7,185 nucleotides of DNA. Source: an uncultured Prevotella sp. (GTDB taxonomy: Bacteria > Bacteroidota > Bacteroidia > Bacteroidales > Bacteroidaceae). Location: the NCBI GenBank assembly GCA_900547085.1, contig URFI01000122.1, positions 1-7,185 of the forward strand, given 5' to 3'. The notes below the pieces were generated by a model. It did no database searches. It had not been told where the DNA came from and saw nothing but the letters and a program-made list of their open reading frames with translations. A program made the translations under genes and the position numbers. Positions 4,860-7,185 of the stretch are shown one piece after another (position 1 is the stretch's first letter; every line of letters starts with the position of its first letter).

Positions 4860-6047
4860 ATGATGAAGAACAAACTGACCTATCGATGGGGAGCCACCCT
4901 GCTACTTGTGCTCGTGCTGTCTCTGCCTGTCTTTTCGCACACCAAACGTGCCATGCGCGAGCGATTTATCGCTAAAGCTGAAGTGCCTATCATTGGTGAG
5001 CGACTCAAGAAGGAATGGATGAAAACTACCCGAGCACGTTTGGGGCTGTATTACAGAGCGCGTACGCTGACGCATAATGGGGTGTCTATGCCGCTGTGGT
5101 GGACAGTCTACGGTGATAAACCTGCCGATGGTTATAGCTTGTTCATCTCGCTTCATGGGGGAGGTGGAACCACACAAGAGGTGAACAACCAGCAATGGGA
5201 GAATCAGAAGTATCTTTACCGTCCCCAACAAGCGGTTTATGTGGCACCTCGTGCACCATGGAATTTGTGGAACATGTGGTGCCACGAAGGCATCGACCCA
5301 CTTTACGAACAACTCATCCAGATGTGCGTGGCCTTTGAGGGCGTCAACCCAAACAAGGTTTACCTCATGGGTTACTCGGCTGGGGGCGATGGTGTGTGGC
5401 GCATGGCTCCACGTATGGCCGACTCGTGGGCGGCGGCTTCGATGATGGCAGGCCATCCGGGTGATGTTTCATTACTGAATCTTCGCAACTTGCCTTTCAT
5501 GATTTGGTGCGGTGAACACGATGCTGCCTACAATCGCAATACGCTGGCAGCACAGCGGGGACTGCAAATGGACTCGCTGCAGCAGCACGATCCTACGGGA
5601 TACGTTCATCAAACACATATAATAAAAGGTGTGGGACATTGGATGAATCGGGTTGATTCGGCTGCAGTGCCATGGATGCAACAATTCTGCCGCAACCCTT
5701 ATCCCAAGCAAATTGTGTGGCGACAGGCCGAAGTGGTGAAGCCTTATTTCTATTGGTTGGGCGCACCCAAGCATGAGTTGGCGCCAGGCAAGATGGTGCG
5801 CGCGTCCATTCATGGCAATCAGGTGGACATCACCGCGTGCGATTACTCCTCGCTGACCATCTATCTCAATGACGACTTGGTTGATTTGGATAAAGCGGTG
5901 ACCATTAAATATGGCAAGCGATTGCTGTTTCGCGGACGTGTCAGGCGCAAGGAATCGACCATGCGGCAAACGCTCACCCAGCGTAACGACTGGGCGTACA
6001 TGTTCCCCGCCATGGTTGAGGTGAATGTTAAATCTAAAAAACGATAA
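4860..6047 (+). CDS. Secreted alpha/beta hydrolase (esterase, PHB-depolymerase-like fold)
   Basis: A 395-residue protein counted from the ATG at 4860; a second ATG follows directly at 4863, and an in-frame TTG at 4857 is less likely. Residues 1-26 form a signal peptide with a long Leu/Val core ending VFS-H. The catalytic set is readable: oxyanion loop SLHGGGG (HGGG at 99-102), nucleophile elbow GYSAG (Ser173), probable acid Asp221 in CGEHDAAY, and His260 in KGVGHWM. The layout resembles esterases of the polyhydroxybutyrate-depolymerase and carboxylesterase type. About 110 residues after the hydrolase core (from KPYFYWLGAP) form an extra beta-rich C-terminal part of unknown role. An acyl or feruloyl esterase on plant or host glycans is a guess only. 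The thioesterase gene begins 2 nt after the stop codon, so the pair is an operon from the promoter at 4829. Confidence 0.85.
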   Translation: MMKNKLTYRWGATLLLVLVLSLPVFSHTKRAMRERFIAKAEVPIIGERLKKEWMKTTRARLGLYYRARTLTHNGVSMPLWWTVYGDKPADGYSLFISLHGGGGTTQEVNNQQWENQKYLYRPQQAVYVAPRAPWNLWNMWCHEGIDPLYEQLIQMCVAFEGVNPNKVYLMGYSAGGDGVWRMAPRMADSWAAASMMAGHPGDVSLLNLRNLPFMIWCGEHDAAYNRNTLAAQRGLQMDSLQQHDPTGYVHQTHIIKGVGHWMNRVDSAAVPWMQQFCRNPYPKQIVWRQAEVVKPYFYWLGAPKHELAPGKMVRASIHGNQVDITACDYSSLTIYLNDDLVDLDKAVTIKYGKRLLFRGRVRRKESTMRQTLTQRNDWAYMFPAMVEVNVKSKKR

Positions 6048-6049
6048 CG

Positions 6050-6418
6050 ATGTTGAAAGAAGGATTGACGCATACCAGCCGGTTGACCGTCAGCGAAGCG
6101 CAAACCGCGCAAGTCATTGGCTCGGGCGACTTGCCCGTGTTGGCCACGCCTGCCATGCTGGCTTTGATGGAGAACGCTGCCACGCTGGCGGTGGCAAACG
6201 AATTGGAAGAAGGACAAACCACGGTGGGCGGGCATATCAGCTCGTCGCATCTCAAGCCGAGTAAGGTGGGGGCGATGGTGGAAGCCACGGCCACTTTGAC
6301 AAAGATTGACCGCCGCAAACTGTTTTTTCACGTGGTGGCCAGGCAGGATGGTGAGGTGATTGGCGAGGGCGAGCATCTGCGGTTCGTGGTAGACAAGCAA
6401 CGCTTCATGCAGGGATGA
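6050..6418 (+). CDS. Hotdog-fold acyl-CoA thioesterase, FlK-like
   Basis: A complete 122-residue hotdog-fold protein. TPAMLALMENAA at residues 33-44 is the central-helix signature, followed by TTVGGHISSSHLKPSKVG at 57-74. Thr33, Glu41 and His67 reproduce the spacing of the Thr42/Glu50/His76 catalytic set of fluoroacetyl-CoA thioesterase FlK. Most bacterial relatives do not face fluoroacetate and probably hydrolyse a short acyl-CoA in the cytoplasm; the substrate here is unknown. The protein has no signal peptide although its operon partner is secreted, so a shared substrate is not obvious; hydrolysis products taken up as acids and activated to CoA esters would be one link, as inference. Confidence 0.85.
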   Translation: MLKEGLTHTSRLTVSEAQTAQVIGSGDLPVLATPAMLALMENAATLAVANELEEGQTTVGGHISSSHLKPSKVGAMVEATATLTKIDRRKLFFHVVARQDGEVIGEGEHLRFVVDKQRFMQG

Positions 6419-6509
6419 GAAACGGGTATTTTCGCCTGAAAAATGTGAGTGGCGAAGCATAGCTGCACACTTGCTTTTCAATAGCCATGCAATTGCCGTA
6501 TAAGTAACA

Positions 6510-6552
6510 TGGGTTTAGCCGCTTATTCCATACAGATTAGCGGCTAAACCCA
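6510..6552. terminator. 14-bp perfect inverted repeat after the thioesterase gene
   Basis: TGGGTTTAGCCGCT (6510-6523) is the exact reverse complement of AGCGGCTAAACCCA (6539-6552) around a 15-nt loop. It lies 91 nt past the thioesterase stop and 76 nt past the end of the convergent broken lipoprotein, which suits a bidirectional terminator. Neither side has a proper U tract, so a different role (mRNA 3' protection, protein binding) is possible. Confidence 0.5.
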
Positions 6553-6628
6553 CATCTATTGTAAGTGTTTGATGGATGCCGTTCTGCGCATTCGTATTTG
6601 CATTGGATGAACACAGATCTGTTTCGCA

Positions 6629-7100
6629 TCATCCAAGTTCTCCTGCACCAGCTCCTCTTAAAACACAGTCTCCAATTGATGCTCTGGTCAGGTTTTCAGC
6701 ATTCATCGCTTTATTGTAATCTAAAATGAGAGTGCCAATATAAGCCATTCTATATTCGCCATCTTTACAGTTCTTTATTTCTGAAACATCTATGTCGTTT
6801 TGTACAAGAAAAACTTCTGTTTCTTTTTGCAAGAACGCTTGATAATTCGCACAATGTATCTTCTTCAAGAGTCACAGCGCGGGTAGAACTTGGGTTATAG
6901 TTGAGATATTTTATCTGCAAAATCTTGGATAACAGCGGCTGTTAACTGCTGAGACTGTTCCAATCCAACTATACTTTCATCAGCAATTTCTGTATTTGCT
7001 GATACCGTTTCGTTATCTTCACTTGAAGAACATGACAAAAATAAAACAACACACATACTCAATGGCAAGTAACCTGCTAAATTTATTTTTATTTATTCAT
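6629..7100 (-). pseudogene. Decayed lipoprotein gene, at least three frame shifts
   Basis: No single frame gives a plausible protein, but three frames join into one of about 155 residues. The start is ATG AAT AAA at 7100, a 2-nt excess (TA, 7090-7091) in an A/T slip-prone run, then a frame reading KINLAGYLPLS, MCVVLFLSC and SSSEDNETVS: a lipoprotein signal with its Cys near residue 23 and an acidic Bacteroidota-type export signal. This frame stops at 6895 after DFADKISQL. The next frame continues at 6899 as YNPSSTRAVTLEEDTLCEL, and a third carries QAFLQKETEVFLVQNDIDV through EYRMAYIGTLILDYNKAMN to GDCVLRGAGAGELG and a stop at 6629. The third frame alone (79 codons) would need a TTG start. I do not recognise the family. 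Sequencing error is the main alternative to true decay. Confidence 0.65.
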
Positions 7101-7185
7101 TGTAAATAATCTTTAAAATTGATAGACTGATGAAGTAAATAAAAATAACTAAAGCCAAGAAATCACGCTCTAAAATTGCCCTTTT
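7093..7185 (-). CDS. Possible C-terminal end of a membrane protein (partial)
   Basis: Thirty codons are open from the right edge to a TAA at 7093. They encode a charged start (KRAILERD), a hydrophobic stretch FLALVIFIYFISLSILKII and a short polar end. The stop overlaps the presumed ATG of the lipoprotein gene (AATGAATAA), an arrangement common in operons. The DNA is AT-rich and the frame is short, so chance cannot be excluded. No function can be given. Confidence 0.35.
   Translation of the reverse strand, partial: KRAILERDFLALVIFIYFISLSILKIIYNE

Noticed and set aside
5861..6481. 206-codon minus-strand open frame opposite the hydrolase end and thioesterase
   Set aside because: It spans two well-supported plus-strand genes, is rich in His and Arg as expected from antisense reading, and shows no motif.

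Overview
The window looks like chromosomal DNA of a Bacteroidota bacterium, most likely Bacteroidales and Prevotella-like. Three upstream regions carry an exact match to the Bacteroidota -7 promoter element TAnnTTTG, Shine-Dalgarno sequences are not obvious, a decayed lipoprotein has a Cys-Ser-Ser-Ser-Glu-Asp start typical of Bacteroidota surface lipoproteins, and the gene set (anaerobic sulfatase maturase, LpxH, Fe-S assembly protein, ZIP transporter, ArgR, PspC) fits a Gram-negative gut or oral anaerobe. The species assignment is inference; no rRNA or tRNA gene is present.

Left part (1-2336, all minus strand): reading leftward there is a small MIP18/DUF59 Fe-S assembly protein (2016-2336), the UDP-2,3-diacylglucosamine pyrophosphatase LpxH of lipid A synthesis (1081-1845), a secreted SGNH/GDSL hydrolase (368-1063), and the N-terminal third of a radical-SAM anaerobic sulfatase-maturating enzyme cut by the window edge (1-368). 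The last three are tightly packed (17 nt, then a TAATG stop/start overlap) and are probably one transcript.

Middle (2337-4594, all minus strand): a 230-nt spacer is made of a GC-rich palindrome plus three unrelated short tandem arrays (periods 8, 7 and 7/14). A ZIP-family metal transporter (2568-3350) follows, with its own -7 promoter element and a dyad/hairpin in its leader. A 500-nt gap holds a 12-bp-stem terminator and a GC-richer island. A single-domain PspC membrane protein (3851-4033) and the arginine repressor ArgR (4121-4594) come next, with a well-formed promoter in front of argR.

Right part (4595-7185): a promoter facing the other way drives a two-gene plus-strand operon, a secreted alpha/beta hydrolase (4860-6047) and, 2 nt later, a hotdog thioesterase with the residue spacing of fluoroacetyl-CoA thioesterase FlK (6050-6418). 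A 14-bp perfect inverted repeat follows. The far right holds a minus-strand lipoprotein gene that can be read only by joining three reading frames (6629-7100), hence a probable pseudogene, and possibly the tail of a further membrane protein at the window edge.

Most of the window is ordinary housekeeping and envelope biology. The points that stand out are the mosaic of micro-repeats at 2367-2563, the decayed lipoprotein, the ZIP leader dyad, and the structured 3' region after pspC. I did not find a clear novel defence, mobile or CRISPR system.
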